Assembly (NCBI RefSeq): GCF_964218355.1
Contig: NZ_CAXPMC010000024.1
Location: forward strand, 11,647 to 75,646
Reading direction: 5' to 3'
From: Ferrovibrio sp964218355
GTDB taxonomy: Bacteria > Pseudomonadota > Alphaproteobacteria > Ferrovibrionales > Ferrovibrionaceae
Length of the DNA: 64,000 nucleotides
A program made the translations under genes and the position numbers. The notes beneath the pieces were generated by a model that ran no database searches, had not been told where the DNA came from, and saw only the letters and a list, made by a program, of their open reading frames with translations. Below are positions 42,480-50,435 of this stretch, piece after piece (positions within the stretch are counted from its first letter, which is position 1; the number at the start of each line of letters is the position of its first letter).

Positions 42480-42632
42480 ACCCTTTGGGGAGTAGCCGCC
42501 CGCCGCGCCGTGTCACGGCTTTGAGCGGGGGGAACGTCAACAGACTAGGCGACGGGCGACCAGCCCTGCCGCCTTGGCGCTTCCGGGCCGGTTCCGGCAT
42601 CCAGCATGCCCACCGGCAAGGCGAGACCTTAG
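42480..42632 (+). promoter_or_regulatory. yybP-ykoY manganese riboswitch
   Basis: The segment has the conserved pieces of RF00080-type RNA in order: TTTGGGGAGTAGCC (about 42484-42497), a variable arm, GGAACGTCAACAGACT (about 42530-42546), a second arm, and GGCAAGGCGAGACC (about 42615-42628). The first and last pieces form the Mn2+-sensing three-way junction. The position 117 bases before a GDT1-type exporter gene is the canonical arrangement, with Mn2+ turning expression on. The remaining intergenic bases, 42285-42479 and 42633-42748, show no gene. Confidence 0.93.
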
Positions 42633-42748
42633 GCCTGTACCGTCGCAACCCCGGACCGGGCGGCGACGGACGGCCTCTGGCATCCGCCGCCCGGTCCATG
42701 CGAGACGGCCCCGTGATCCCCATTTCCCAGTCCGTGTTTTCCGACAGC

Positions 42749-43306
42749 ATGTCGGCCCTGCTGACCACCACCGGCCTCGTCGCCATCGCCGAGATCGGCG
42801 ACAAGACCCAGCTGCTCAGCCTGCTGCTGGCCACCCGCTACCGCCGGCCGCTGCCGGTGCTGGCGGCGATCCTGCTGGCCACCATCGCCAACCACCTGCT
42901 GGCCGCCCTGCTCGGCGTGTTCGTGCAGGGCCTGGTCGAACCGCGCGTGCTGCGCTGGGCGCTGGCGGCGTCTTTCGCCGCCATGGCGGTCTGGACCCTG
43001 ATCCCCGACAAGCTGGATGCCGGCGAGACCGGGCGCGAGCGGCGCTGGGGTGCCTTCCTCACCACGCTATTCGTCTTCTTCCTGGCCGAGATCGGCGACA
43101 AGACCCAGATCGCCACCACGGCGCTGGCGGCGCGCTTTGAGTCGGTGCTGCTGGTGACTGCCGGCAGCACGGCGGGCATGCTGCTGGCCAATGCGCCGGT
43201 GGTGCTGTGGGGACACCGCGTGCTGGCGCGGCTGCCGCTGCGCTGGGTCAGGCGTGCGACGGCTGTTGCCTTCGCAATTCTCGCTCTGGTTACGGCATTT
43301 GCCTGA
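42749..43306 (+). CDS. TMEM165/GDT1 family manganese/calcium exporter
   Basis: 185 residues with about six membrane helices. The family's duplicated signature is present twice: VAIAEIGDKTQLLSLLLATRY at the start and FFLAEIGDKTQIATTALAARF in the middle (E-x-G-D-K-[TS] motifs near residues 15 and 120). Bacterial UPF0016/TMEM165 members export Mn2+. The upstream manganese riboswitch strongly supports this role. Start choice is uncertain: ATG 42749 gives the usual N-terminus, but ATG 42698 and GTG 42713 are in frame and give slightly longer proteins. Confidence 0.9.
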   Translation: MSALLTTTGLVAIAEIGDKTQLLSLLLATRYRRPLPVLAAILLATIANHLLAALLGVFVQGLVEPRVLRWALAASFAAMAVWTLIPDKLDAGETGRERRWGAFLTTLFVFFLAEIGDKTQIATTALAARFESVLLVTAGSTAGMLLANAPVVLWGHRVLARLPLRWVRRATAVAFAILALVTAFA

Positions 43307-43362
43307 TGACGCTGCCGGGCCTCCCGGTTAGATTGCATCAGCCCTGTCAGATTATCCCCGCC

Positions 43363-43899
43363 ATGCCCAAGTTCAGCCAGAAGACCTACAACAAGACCGA
43401 GATCGAAAGCCTGCTGCAGGCCCTGGAACGCCAGACCCGGCGGGCCAGGAAGATGGCCGAAAGCGCCATCGAGCGCATCACCAAGGCGGCCTACGAACCC
43501 TATTACGAATACCGCGAGGCGCTGACCGAGATCGAGGGCGTGCTGGTGCTGATCGAGGACCGGATGGAGCATGCCGATCCCGCCGCGCTGGCACAGCTGA
43601 AGGACTATCACAGCAACCTGATCGTCGATCTGCTGCGCATGAAGATCGATGTGGTGCTGCGGGTTTTCCCGGCGCTGGAGAATACCGAGGTGCTGCCGAT
43701 GGGCACCCAGAAGGTGTTCCTCTCGACCATCTGGGAACTGAAGGAAACCGTCGACCGTATCGACCGCGAGCATATCGAGGGCGTACTGGACGACGATGCC
43801 CGCAAGCGGCTGACCGTGGCAGAAACCATCCTGCAGGAAGTCTCCGACCGGGCGCCGAAACTGATGGAACTGGCCGAAAAGGCGGCCCGGACGGACTGA
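43363..43899 (+). CDS. Hypothetical helical protein
   Basis: 178 residues, almost wholly alpha-helical and charged, without a signal peptide or membrane span. The pieces TEIESLLQALERQTRRARKMAESAIERITKAAYEPYYEYREALTEIEGVLVLIEDRM and VLDDDARKRLTVAETILQEVSDRAPKLMELAEKA suggest coiled-coil or helical bundle packing. I do not recognise a family. It lies 56 bases after the GDT1-like gene, on the same strand, and may be co-transcribed with it. Confidence 0.7.
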   Translation: MPKFSQKTYNKTEIESLLQALERQTRRARKMAESAIERITKAAYEPYYEYREALTEIEGVLVLIEDRMEHADPAALAQLKDYHSNLIVDLLRMKIDVVLRVFPALENTEVLPMGTQKVFLSTIWELKETVDRIDREHIEGVLDDDARKRLTVAETILQEVSDRAPKLMELAEKAARTD

Positions 43900-43971
43900 C
43901 CGGCCCGGCCGGCGGCCTGACAATCCTGACCTGTCCGGCTTGGCCTGGCACCCCTGGCCCGGCGAACCGCC

Positions 43972-44030
43972 CGGCCAGTGCGCCCCGGCCAGTGCGCCCC
44001 GGCCGGTGCGCCCCGGCCGGTGCGCCCTGC
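43972..44030. repeat. 15-bp tandem repeat, four copies
   Basis: Four consecutive units of CGGCC[AG]GTGCGCCCC, the first two with A and the last two with G at position 6, the fourth shortened at the end. It lies between the helical-protein gene and the serC leader. No coding function. Confidence 0.85.
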
Positions 44031-44115
44031 GGCGAAATGACCCGCCGGCCCCGCCTCCGTCATGAAAATGACCATTGCGCCGGACCCGGCGTCCGGGTAG
44101 AAGGGCCGCGGGACA

Positions 44116-44157
44116 CGCCCCCCCAACGGGGCGCTTACTATCTGGAAGGATAGACAC
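44116..44157 (+). promoter_or_regulatory. serC leader RNA element
   Basis: Two hairpins directly precede serC: CGCCCC (44116-44121) with GGGGCG (44128-44133), and CTATC (44138-44142) with GATAG (44149-44153). The second encloses TGGAAG in its loop and so covers the ribosome binding site. This arrangement, upstream of a serC-serA operon in an alphaproteobacterium, fits the serC leader (RF00517), whose last stem overlaps the ribosome site. Confidence 0.75.
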
Positions 44158-45330
44158 ATGGCTAAGCCTGCTGCGCGCCCCAACTCCGCGCATTTCTCTT
44201 CCGGCCCCTGCGCCAAGCGCCCCGGCTGGACCCCCGACATCCTGAAGAATGCCCTGCTCGGCCGTTCGCACCGCTCGAAAGAGGGCAAGGCGCGCCTGGT
44301 CGAGGCGATCGAACTGCATCGCAAGGTGCTCGGCATCCCGGCCGATTACAGGATCGGCATCGTGCCGGCCTCCGATACGGGTGCCGTCGAGATGGCCCTG
44401 TGGTCGCTGCTGGGCGAACGCGGCGTCGACGTGCTGGCCTGGGAAAGCTTCGGCTCCGGCTGGGGCGGCGACATCACCAAGGAACTGAAGCTCAAGGATG
44501 TTCGCACCATCAAGGCGGGCTACGGCGAGATCGCCGATCTCGGCCAGGTCGACTGGGCGCGCGACGTGGTCTTCACCTGGAACGGCACCACCTCGGGCGT
44601 GAAGGTGCCCAACGGCGACTGGATCGCCGCCGACCGCCAGGGTCTGGCCATCTGCGACGCCACCTCGGCCGTCTTCGCCATGGACCTCGCCTGGGACAAG
44701 CTCGATGTCGTCACCTGGTCGTGGCAGAAGGCGACCGGCGGCGAGGCCGCGCATGGCATGATCGTGCTCAGCCCGCGCGCGGTGAAGCGGCTGGAGACCT
44801 ACACGCCGGCCTGGCCGCTGCCGAAGATTTTCCGCATGGCCAAGGACGGCAAGCTGATCGAAGGCATCTTCAAGGGCGAGACGATCAACACCCCGTCCAT
44901 GCTGTGCGTCGAAGACATCCTCGATGCCCTGAAATGGGGCGAGGGCGTCGGCGGCCTGAAGGGCATGATCGCCCGTTCGGAAGCCAACCTGAAGGCCATC
45001 ACCGACTGGGCGGCGAAGACCCCGTGGGTCGATTTCCTCGCCGGCGATCCGGCCGTGCGCTCGAACACGTCGATCTGCCTGAAGGTGGTCGATCCGTGGT
45101 TCACCGCGCTGGCACCGAAGGACCAGGAAGCGGCGGCCAAGCAGATCGCCGCCCTGCTGGAGAAGGAAGGCGTGGCGATGGATATCGCCGCCTATCGCGA
45201 TGCCCCGCCGGGCCTGCGCATCTGGGGCGGCGCCACGGTGGAAACCGCCGACATCCAGGCACTGTGCCCCTGGCTCGACTGGGCCTTCGCGGAAGTGAAG
45301 GCCAGCTACAAGCCGGCCGCGGCCGCCTGA
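44158..45330 (+). CDS. serC: Phosphoserine aminotransferase
   Basis: 390 residues, PLP fold type I. The start PAARPNSAHFSSGPCAKRPGW is typical of the alphaproteobacterial class. WESFGSGW, VVFTWNGTTSGVKVP, ICDATSAVFAMDLAWDKLDVVTWSWQKATGGEAAHGM carry the PLP aspartate and the Schiff-base Lys (SWQKATGG, about residue 199). It converts 3-phosphohydroxypyruvate and glutamate to phosphoserine. serA follows 92 bases downstream, so the two are a serine operon under the leader RNA. Confidence 0.96.
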   Translation: MAKPAARPNSAHFSSGPCAKRPGWTPDILKNALLGRSHRSKEGKARLVEAIELHRKVLGIPADYRIGIVPASDTGAVEMALWSLLGERGVDVLAWESFGSGWGGDITKELKLKDVRTIKAGYGEIADLGQVDWARDVVFTWNGTTSGVKVPNGDWIAADRQGLAICDATSAVFAMDLAWDKLDVVTWSWQKATGGEAAHGMIVLSPRAVKRLETYTPAWPLPKIFRMAKDGKLIEGIFKGETINTPSMLCVEDILDALKWGEGVGGLKGMIARSEANLKAITDWAAKTPWVDFLAGDPAVRSNTSICLKVVDPWFTALAPKDQEAAAKQIAALLEKEGVAMDIAAYRDAPPGLRIWGGATVETADIQALCPWLDWAFAEVKASYKPAAAA

Positions 45331-45422
45331 GCCGATCCGGGCGCGGCCGGCCGGTCGCGCCCGTTTCTCTCTTTCCGACACTCCGGAATTCGCCTGTTTC
45401 CGAAATTCGCAAGGATCATCCC

Positions 45423-46997
45423 ATGGTCAAGGTTCTCATTTCCGACGAGCTGAGCCCCGCCGCCGTCGATATCTTCAAAAGCCGCGGCGTCGAGGTCGAC
45501 ATCAAGACCGGCCTGAAGCCCGACGAACTGCTCGCCATCATCGGCGAGTATGACGGCCTCGCCATCCGCTCGGCCACCAAGGTCACCGCCAAGGTGCTGG
45601 ACGCGGCGAAGAAGCTGAAGGTGGTCGGCCGCGCCGGCATCGGTGTCGACAATGTCGATATCCCGGCCGCCACCGGCCGCGGCGTCTGCGTGATGAACAC
45701 GCCGTTCGGCAACTCGATCACCACCGCCGAGCATGCCATCGCCATGATGATGGCGCTGGCCCGCGAGATCCCGCAGGCCGACCGCTCGACCCAGGCCGGC
45801 AAGTGGGAGAAGAACCGCTTCATGGGCGTCGAACTCTACGGCAAGACGCTGGGCCTGATCGGCTGCGGCAATATCGGCTCGATCGTCGCCGACCGTGCCA
45901 TCGGCCTGAAGATGAAGGTGGTCGGCTACGACCCGTTCCTGACCCCCGAGCGCGCCACCAGCCTCGGCATCGAGAAGGTCGAACTGGACGAGCTGCTCGC
46001 CCGTGCCGATTTCATCAGCCTGCATACCCCGCTGACCGACCAGACCCGCAACATCCTCGATGCCGGGGCGCTGGCCAAGTGCAAGAAGGGCGTGCGGATC
46101 GTCAACTGCGCCCGCGGCGGGCTCGTCAACGAGGACGACCTCAAGGCCGCGCTGGATGCCGGCCAGGTGGCCGGTGCCGCCTTCGACGTGTTCGTCACCG
46201 AACCGGCCAAGGAAAATGCGCTTTTCGGCCACGAGCGCTTCATCGCCACCCCGCATCTGGGCGCCTCCACCAACGAGGCGCAGGAGAATGTGGCCCTGCA
46301 GGTGGCCGAGCAGATTGCCGACTACCTGCTGACCGGTGCGGTCACCAACGCGCTGAACATGCCGTCGGTCTCGGCCGAGGACGCACCCAAGCTGCGCCCC
46401 TACATGAAGCTGGCCGAGCAGCTCGGCAGCTTTGTCGGCCAGCTGGCGGAAGCCAACCTGACCAAGGTGATGATCGAGTATGAGGGCCATGCCGCGACCC
46501 TGAATACCCGGCCGCTGACCGCCATCGTGCTGGAAGGCCTGCTGCGCCGCCAGCTCGACAGCGTCAACATGGTCAATGCGCCGCTGGTGGCCAAGGAGCG
46601 CAACATCGAGGTCTCCGAGGTCAAGCACGACCGCGAGGGCGACTACCAGACCCTGATGAAGGTGACCATCCATGCCGACAAGGTGCGCCACCTGTCGGGA
46701 ACTTTGTTCGCCAACAAGAACCCGCGCGTGGTCGAGATCAAGGGCATCGACATCGACGCCGAACTCGGTCCGCACATGCTGTATGTCACCAATGCCGACA
46801 AGCCGGGCTTCATCGGCCGGCTCGGCACGGTGCTGGGCGATGCCGGCATCAACATCGCTACCTTCCATCTCGGCCGCGCCTCCCGCGGCGAGGATGCGAT
46901 CTGCCTCGTGGAGGTCGATGGCCCGATCCCGGCCGATGTGGCCGAGAAGGTGAAGTCGATCCCGGGTGTGCGCCAGGCCACGCCGCTGCAGTTCTGA
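45423..46997 (+). CDS. serA: D-3-phosphoglycerate dehydrogenase
   Basis: 524 residues, the long form. VKVLISDELSPAAVDIFKSRGVEV at the start, substrate/NAD motifs VVGRAGIGVDNVDIPAA, the Rossmann GLIGCGNIGSIVADRA (about residues 145-160), catalytic Arg near IVNCARGGLVNE, and the Glu and His-containing TPHLGASTNEAQENVA. After the catalytic part come an ASB-like intervening domain and a C-terminal ACT domain (HMLYVTNADKPGFIGRLGTVLGDAGINIATFHLGR) for regulation. It is the first enzyme of the phosphorylated serine pathway. An intrinsic terminator follows. Confidence 0.97.
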   Translation: MVKVLISDELSPAAVDIFKSRGVEVDIKTGLKPDELLAIIGEYDGLAIRSATKVTAKVLDAAKKLKVVGRAGIGVDNVDIPAATGRGVCVMNTPFGNSITTAEHAIAMMMALAREIPQADRSTQAGKWEKNRFMGVELYGKTLGLIGCGNIGSIVADRAIGLKMKVVGYDPFLTPERATSLGIEKVELDELLARADFISLHTPLTDQTRNILDAGALAKCKKGVRIVNCARGGLVNEDDLKAALDAGQVAGAAFDVFVTEPAKENALFGHERFIATPHLGASTNEAQENVALQVAEQIADYLLTGAVTNALNMPSVSAEDAPKLRPYMKLAEQLGSFVGQLAEANLTKVMIEYEGHAATLNTRPLTAIVLEGLLRRQLDSVNMVNAPLVAKERNIEVSEVKHDREGDYQTLMKVTIHADKVRHLSGTLFANKNPRVVEIKGIDIDAELGPHMLYVTNADKPGFIGRLGTVLGDAGINIATFHLGRASRGEDAICLVEVDGPIPADVAEKVKSIPGVRQATPLQF

Positions 46998-47019
46998 TTG
47001 CCGCCGCTCCGGCAGCGCA

Positions 47020-47046
47020 GGGCCCGCCTTTCAGGCGGGCCCTTTT
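47020..47046 (+). terminator. Intrinsic terminator of serC-serA
   Basis: A perfect 9-bp stem, GGGCCCGCC / GGCGGGCCC, with a 5-base loop and a TTTT run, 22 bases after the serA stop and just before the convergent yggS stop. Confidence 0.93.
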
Positions 47047-47056
47047 CGTTTGCGGG

Positions 47057-47755
47057 TCAGCCCGCCGGCGGATAGCGCCGCCCGCCGAAGATGGCGCTGC
47101 CGACCCGGACATGGGTGGCGCCCAGCATCACGGCCGTTTCAAAATCGCCGCTCATGCCCATACTGAGCTGGGCGAGGCCGTTGCGTTGCGCGATCCTGTT
47201 CAGCAGGGCGAAATGCGGTGCCGGTTCCTCGTCTGCCGGCGGGATGCACATCAGGCCGACCACCGGCAGGCCGAGCGCGCGGCAGGCGGCGAGGAAGGCA
47301 TCGGCCTCGCGCGGGGCGCAGCCGGCCTTCTGGTCTTCCTCGCCGGTATTGACCTGCACGAAGCAGGGCAGGCGGCGGCCGGAGGTCTCGAATTCCTTCG
47401 CCAGCGCCTCGGCCAGTTTCGGCCGGTCCAGCGTGTGGATCACATCGAAATGCGCCACCGCCTGTTTCACCTTGTTGGTCTGCAGCGGGCCGATCAGGTG
47501 CAGCACCAGGTCGGGATGCCTGTCGCGGAAGCCGGGATATTTCGCCATGCCTTCCTGCACGCGGTTTTCGCCGAAATGGCGCTGGCCGGCGGCGAGCGCA
47601 GCGGCGACGGCCTCGGCCGGGAAGGTTTTCGCCACCGCCACCAGCGTCACGCCGGCAGGATCGCGCGGCACGGTGGCGGCGGCTTCCGCGATGCGGTCGT
47701 GGATCGCCGCCAGGCCGGCGGCAATGGCAGGGGCTTCCGGGGATGCGTCGGTCAT
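47057..47755 (-). CDS. yggS: YggS/PROSC-family PLP homeostasis protein
   Basis: 232 residues, alanine-racemase-like TIM barrel. PAGVTLVAVAKTFPAEAVAAALAAGQRHFGENRVQE carries the PLP Lys in AVAKTFP (about residue 38) and the GENRVQE motif. HLIGPLQTNK, FVQVNTGEEDQKAGC and LSMGMSGDFETAVMLGATHVRVGSAIFG complete the family. YggS buffers PLP and affects amino acid homeostasis; it is not itself a known racemase. The ATG at 47755 gives the standard N-terminus. Confidence 0.94.
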   Translation of the reverse strand: MTDASPEAPAIAAGLAAIHDRIAEAAATVPRDPAGVTLVAVAKTFPAEAVAAALAAGQRHFGENRVQEGMAKYPGFRDRHPDLVLHLIGPLQTNKVKQAVAHFDVIHTLDRPKLAEALAKEFETSGRRLPCFVQVNTGEEDQKAGCAPREADAFLAACRALGLPVVGLMCIPPADEEPAPHFALLNRIAQRNGLAQLSMGMSGDFETAVMLGATHVRVGSAIFGGRRYPPAG

Positions 47756-47763
47756 GGCACCTT

Positions 47764-47799
47764 GCTGATATGACGAAACGGGCTGATATGACGAAACGG
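47764..47799. repeat. Perfect 18-bp tandem duplication
   Basis: GCTGATATGACGAAACGG occurs twice back to back (47764-47781 and 47782-47799). It lies between the divergent yggS and ThiE-like starts, and within the possible 5' coding end of the latter, where it would duplicate the codons for A-D-M-T-K-R. Each copy contains an ATG that could serve as a start. Confidence 0.9.
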
Positions 47800-48405
47800 A
47801 TGCCGCGCACGCTAGCAACCCGGGCGCCGGGGCGAAAGCCCCGCCGTCTGCCGCGCGCCCTGCTGCTGACCGATACGACGCGGCTGCCCGATCCGCGCGC
47901 GGCCGTGGCGCGGCTGGCGCCGGGCAGCGGGGTGATCCTGCGCCATTACGACTGGCCGCGCGGCAGGCGGCTGGCGCTGGCGCGCGATCTGGCCCGCCTG
48001 TGCCGGCGGCGCGGCCTGGTGCTGCTGGTGGCCGGCGATGCGCGGCTGGCGCTGGCGGCCGGCGCCGACGGGGTGCATCTGCCGCAGCGGCTGGTGCATC
48101 ATGCCCCGGGCCTGCGGCGGCGGCCGGGCTGGATCGTCACCGCGGCCGCCCATGATGCCGGGGCGGTGGCGCGGGCGGCGCGGGCGGGCTGCGATGCGGT
48201 GCTGGTCTCGCCGGTTTTCCCGACCGCCAGCCATCCGGGCGCGGCCGGGCTGGGGGTGGTCCGTTTCGCCGCGCTGGCGGCGCGGGCGCGGGCGGCGGGG
48301 CTGTCCGTCTATGGGCTGGGCGGCATCGATGCGGCCGGCGCGCGGCGGCTGGCGGGCATTCCGCAAACAGGAACCGCCGCCATCCGGGGGATGGCGGCGG
48401 TCTGA
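47770..48405 (+). CDS. ThiE-like thiamine phosphate synthase family protein
   Basis: About 211 residues, very Arg-rich, TenI/ThiE TIM-barrel family: LLTDTTRLPDPRAAVARLAPGSGVILRHYDWPRGRR, GADGVHLPQRLVHHAPGLR, and AGCDAVLVSPVFPTASHPGAAGLG followed by VYGLGGIDAAGARRL for the phosphate-binding end. The SPVFPTxSHPGA loop is the family signature; a full set of ThiE catalytic residues is not obvious, so it may be a TenI-like regulatory or divergent enzyme. Starts at 47770, 47788 and 47800 are all in frame, the first two inside an 18-bp duplication; the last may be the true one. Divergent from yggS. Confidence 0.8.
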   Translation: MTKRADMTKRMPRTLATRAPGRKPRRLPRALLLTDTTRLPDPRAAVARLAPGSGVILRHYDWPRGRRLALARDLARLCRRRGLVLLVAGDARLALAAGADGVHLPQRLVHHAPGLRRRPGWIVTAAAHDAGAVARAARAGCDAVLVSPVFPTASHPGAAGLGVVRFAALAARARAAGLSVYGLGGIDAAGARRLAGIPQTGTAAIRGMAAV

Positions 48406-48433
48406 TCAGGCGTCAGGCTGTCTGATCGGGCGA

Positions 48434-49225
48434 TCAGAAGCTGTAGCTGTAGGCAACCGACAGCACGGCGGCGGCCGAGCAGGGATCGCCGGTCGAGCGG
48501 CAGCCGGTATTGGCGGCGTCGGCCTTCTTCAGGTTGTTGTCGACATACTGCAGGCCGACGGTGAAGTCGAAGAAGGTGGCGAAGATGCCGATATTCCAGT
48601 CCATGTAGTCCTTGGTGCCCCAGGTGGCGTTCTTCTCGATCGCCTGGTGGCCGACATTCGCGCGGATCTCCGGCGAGAAGTCGGTGACCGGCAGCGGCAC
48701 GGAGACGCCGGCGGTGACGTAGCTGGCATTGCCCGAGGCGCCGAAATAATCCGGGCTGTAGTAGTAGCCGAGGCTCGGGGCGGCGAAGCCGAAGTCGTAG
48801 CTGGCAACCGCCTTGAACTCGTTGAAGCTCAGATGCGAGGCATCCGGCTGGTCGAGATAGTGGTAGTGGATCATGCCGAGATCGAGGCCGGCATCGCCGA
48901 AGCTGAAGCGGAAACCGCCATAGAGGTCGGCCTCGGCATCGGTGCCGTTGTTGAAGTCGACATTGCTGCCCCAGACGCCGAGATAGCCCGACGCGTAGTC
49001 GGTGATCTTCATCTCGCCTTCGAGGCCCGGCTGGATCGCCGGCTTGATATCGTCCTTGCTGTAGGCCTGGCTGATGCCGCGGAAATAATATTCCGACACC
49101 ACACCGAGGCTGGCGGTCAGGCTGAAGCGGTCTTCATCCGCCGCGCGGGCCTGACCGGCGATCAGGGCCTGACCGGCGACCAGGGCAGCCGCCACAAGGG
49201 CCGCCTGGAACACTACCTTTTTCAT
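48434..49225 (-). CDS. TorF-family outer membrane porin-like protein
   Basis: 263 residues. A signal peptide (KKVVFQAALVAAALVAGQALIAGQARAA) is followed by a beta-barrel-type sequence with FSLTASLGVVSEYYFRGISQAYSKDDIKPAIQPGLEGEM, the typical TIGR02001/TorF opening. Alternating hydrophobic strands and a C-terminal aromatic (AYSYSF) fit insertion by the BAM machinery. No specific cargo is known. The ATG at 49225 is preceded by GGAGG. It converges on the ThiE-like gene. Confidence 0.92.
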   Translation of the reverse strand: MKKVVFQAALVAAALVAGQALIAGQARAADEDRFSLTASLGVVSEYYFRGISQAYSKDDIKPAIQPGLEGEMKITDYASGYLGVWGSNVDFNNGTDAEADLYGGFRFSFGDAGLDLGMIHYHYLDQPDASHLSFNEFKAVASYDFGFAAPSLGYYYSPDYFGASGNASYVTAGVSVPLPVTDFSPEIRANVGHQAIEKNATWGTKDYMDWNIGIFATFFDFTVGLQYVDNNLKKADAANTGCRSTGDPCSAAAVLSVAYSYSF

Positions 49226-49439
49226 AGGGCTACCTCCAAAATGAAATCCCAGCGCGAGATAATCAGACAAGGTGCTGTGTCTCAACGACTTCTGCAGGAA
49301 GGGCAAATGCGTGGCCAGGATGTGTGGCTATTCGGTGACACTCGTATCTCGAAGTAATCACTCTGTATAAAAACTGTGCAGGCCGGGTGGTGCAGAGCGA
49401 CGCCGCCGCCAGGGAAAAGACCGGGAAAGGGCAGAAAAC

Positions 49440-50231
49440 ATGAGTGCAGACGAACAACTGGTCCTGGCCGAATCGACCGGCCCGGGCGCGGCGATCCGGG
49501 TGATCCGGCTGAATTACCCGGCCCGGCGCAACGCCCTGTCGCTGGACCTGCGCGCCGCGCTGATCGCCGCCGTCGAGGCGGCGATGGCGGATGGCAGCGT
49601 GCGTGCCATCGTGCTGACCGGCAATGGCGGCGCCTTCTGCTCGGGCGGCGACATTTCCACCATGCAGAATGTGGCCGGCGTGGCCGGGCGCCAGCGCCTG
49701 GCCAACCTGCACCGGCTGGTGCGGCTGCTGGCGGCCGGGCCGAAGCCGGTGATCGCCGCCGTGGAGGGCTATGCCTATGGCGCCGGCATGTCGCTGGCCC
49801 TGCTGTGCGACCAGGTGGTGACGGCGGCGGATGCGAAATTCTGCTGCTCGTTCGGCAAGGTCGGCCTGATGCCCGACATGGCCGCCTTGTGGACGGTGCC
49901 GCAGCGGGTGAATGCCGGCTGGGTGAAACGCCTGCTGATGCTGGCGGAAGAGATCGACGGCGAGACGGCCGCCCGCATCGGCCTGGCCGACCAGGTGACG
50001 GCGCCGGGCGGGGCCCTGGCCGCGGCGCTGGACCTGGCCGGGCGGTTCGCCGCCATGGCGCCGCTGCCGCAGGGCTTCACCAAGGCGGTGCTGGCGCGCG
50101 GGCCGCAGCCGCTGGAGGCCCTGCTGGCGCAGGAGGCCGACGGCCAGGCCCTGCTGTTCAACTCGGCCGATTTCGCCGAAGGCCGCGACGCCTTTCTGGC
50201 GAAACGCCGGCCGGTCTTCACGGGGACGTAG
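49440..50231 (+). CDS. Enoyl-CoA hydratase/isomerase family protein
   Basis: 263 residues, crotonase fold. IRVIRLNYPARRNALSLDLRAALIAAVEAAMADGSVRAIVLTGNGGAFCSGGDIS provides the first oxyanion hole, and GYAYGAGMSLALLCDQVVTAADAKFCCSFGKVGLMPDMAALWTVPQRV the second. The usual catalytic Glu positions are partly replaced (Gly-Leu-Met-Pro-Asp), pointing to an isomerase or other crotonase activity rather than classical hydratase. It is followed 204 bases later by an acyl-CoA synthetase on the same strand, consistent with acid degradation. Confidence 0.9.
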   Translation: MSADEQLVLAESTGPGAAIRVIRLNYPARRNALSLDLRAALIAAVEAAMADGSVRAIVLTGNGGAFCSGGDISTMQNVAGVAGRQRLANLHRLVRLLAAGPKPVIAAVEGYAYGAGMSLALLCDQVVTAADAKFCCSFGKVGLMPDMAALWTVPQRVNAGWVKRLLMLAEEIDGETAARIGLADQVTAPGGALAAALDLAGRFAAMAPLPQGFTKAVLARGPQPLEALLAQEADGQALLFNSADFAEGRDAFLAKRRPVFTGT

Positions 50232-50435
50232 AAAGCGCGCCGGACCCGCGGCCTGTGCGGGGCCTGTGCGGGGCCTGCGCGGCGGCCCGGCCGCAGCCCG
50301 GACGGCAGGGGCGGCCACGGAATTTCCCGCCGCTGACGTGGCGTCAGGCCGGGCCGGCCATCTTGCGGCGTGCGGTTGGCGACCATAGACTGCCGCCACT
50401 CGTATAATCCGCGCCAGACTTAAGGGAGGAAGCGC

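Noticed and set aside
42838..45381. An 847-codon open frame on the minus strand
   Set aside because: Antisense to GDT1, the helical protein and serC; no motif and a G+C-driven composition.
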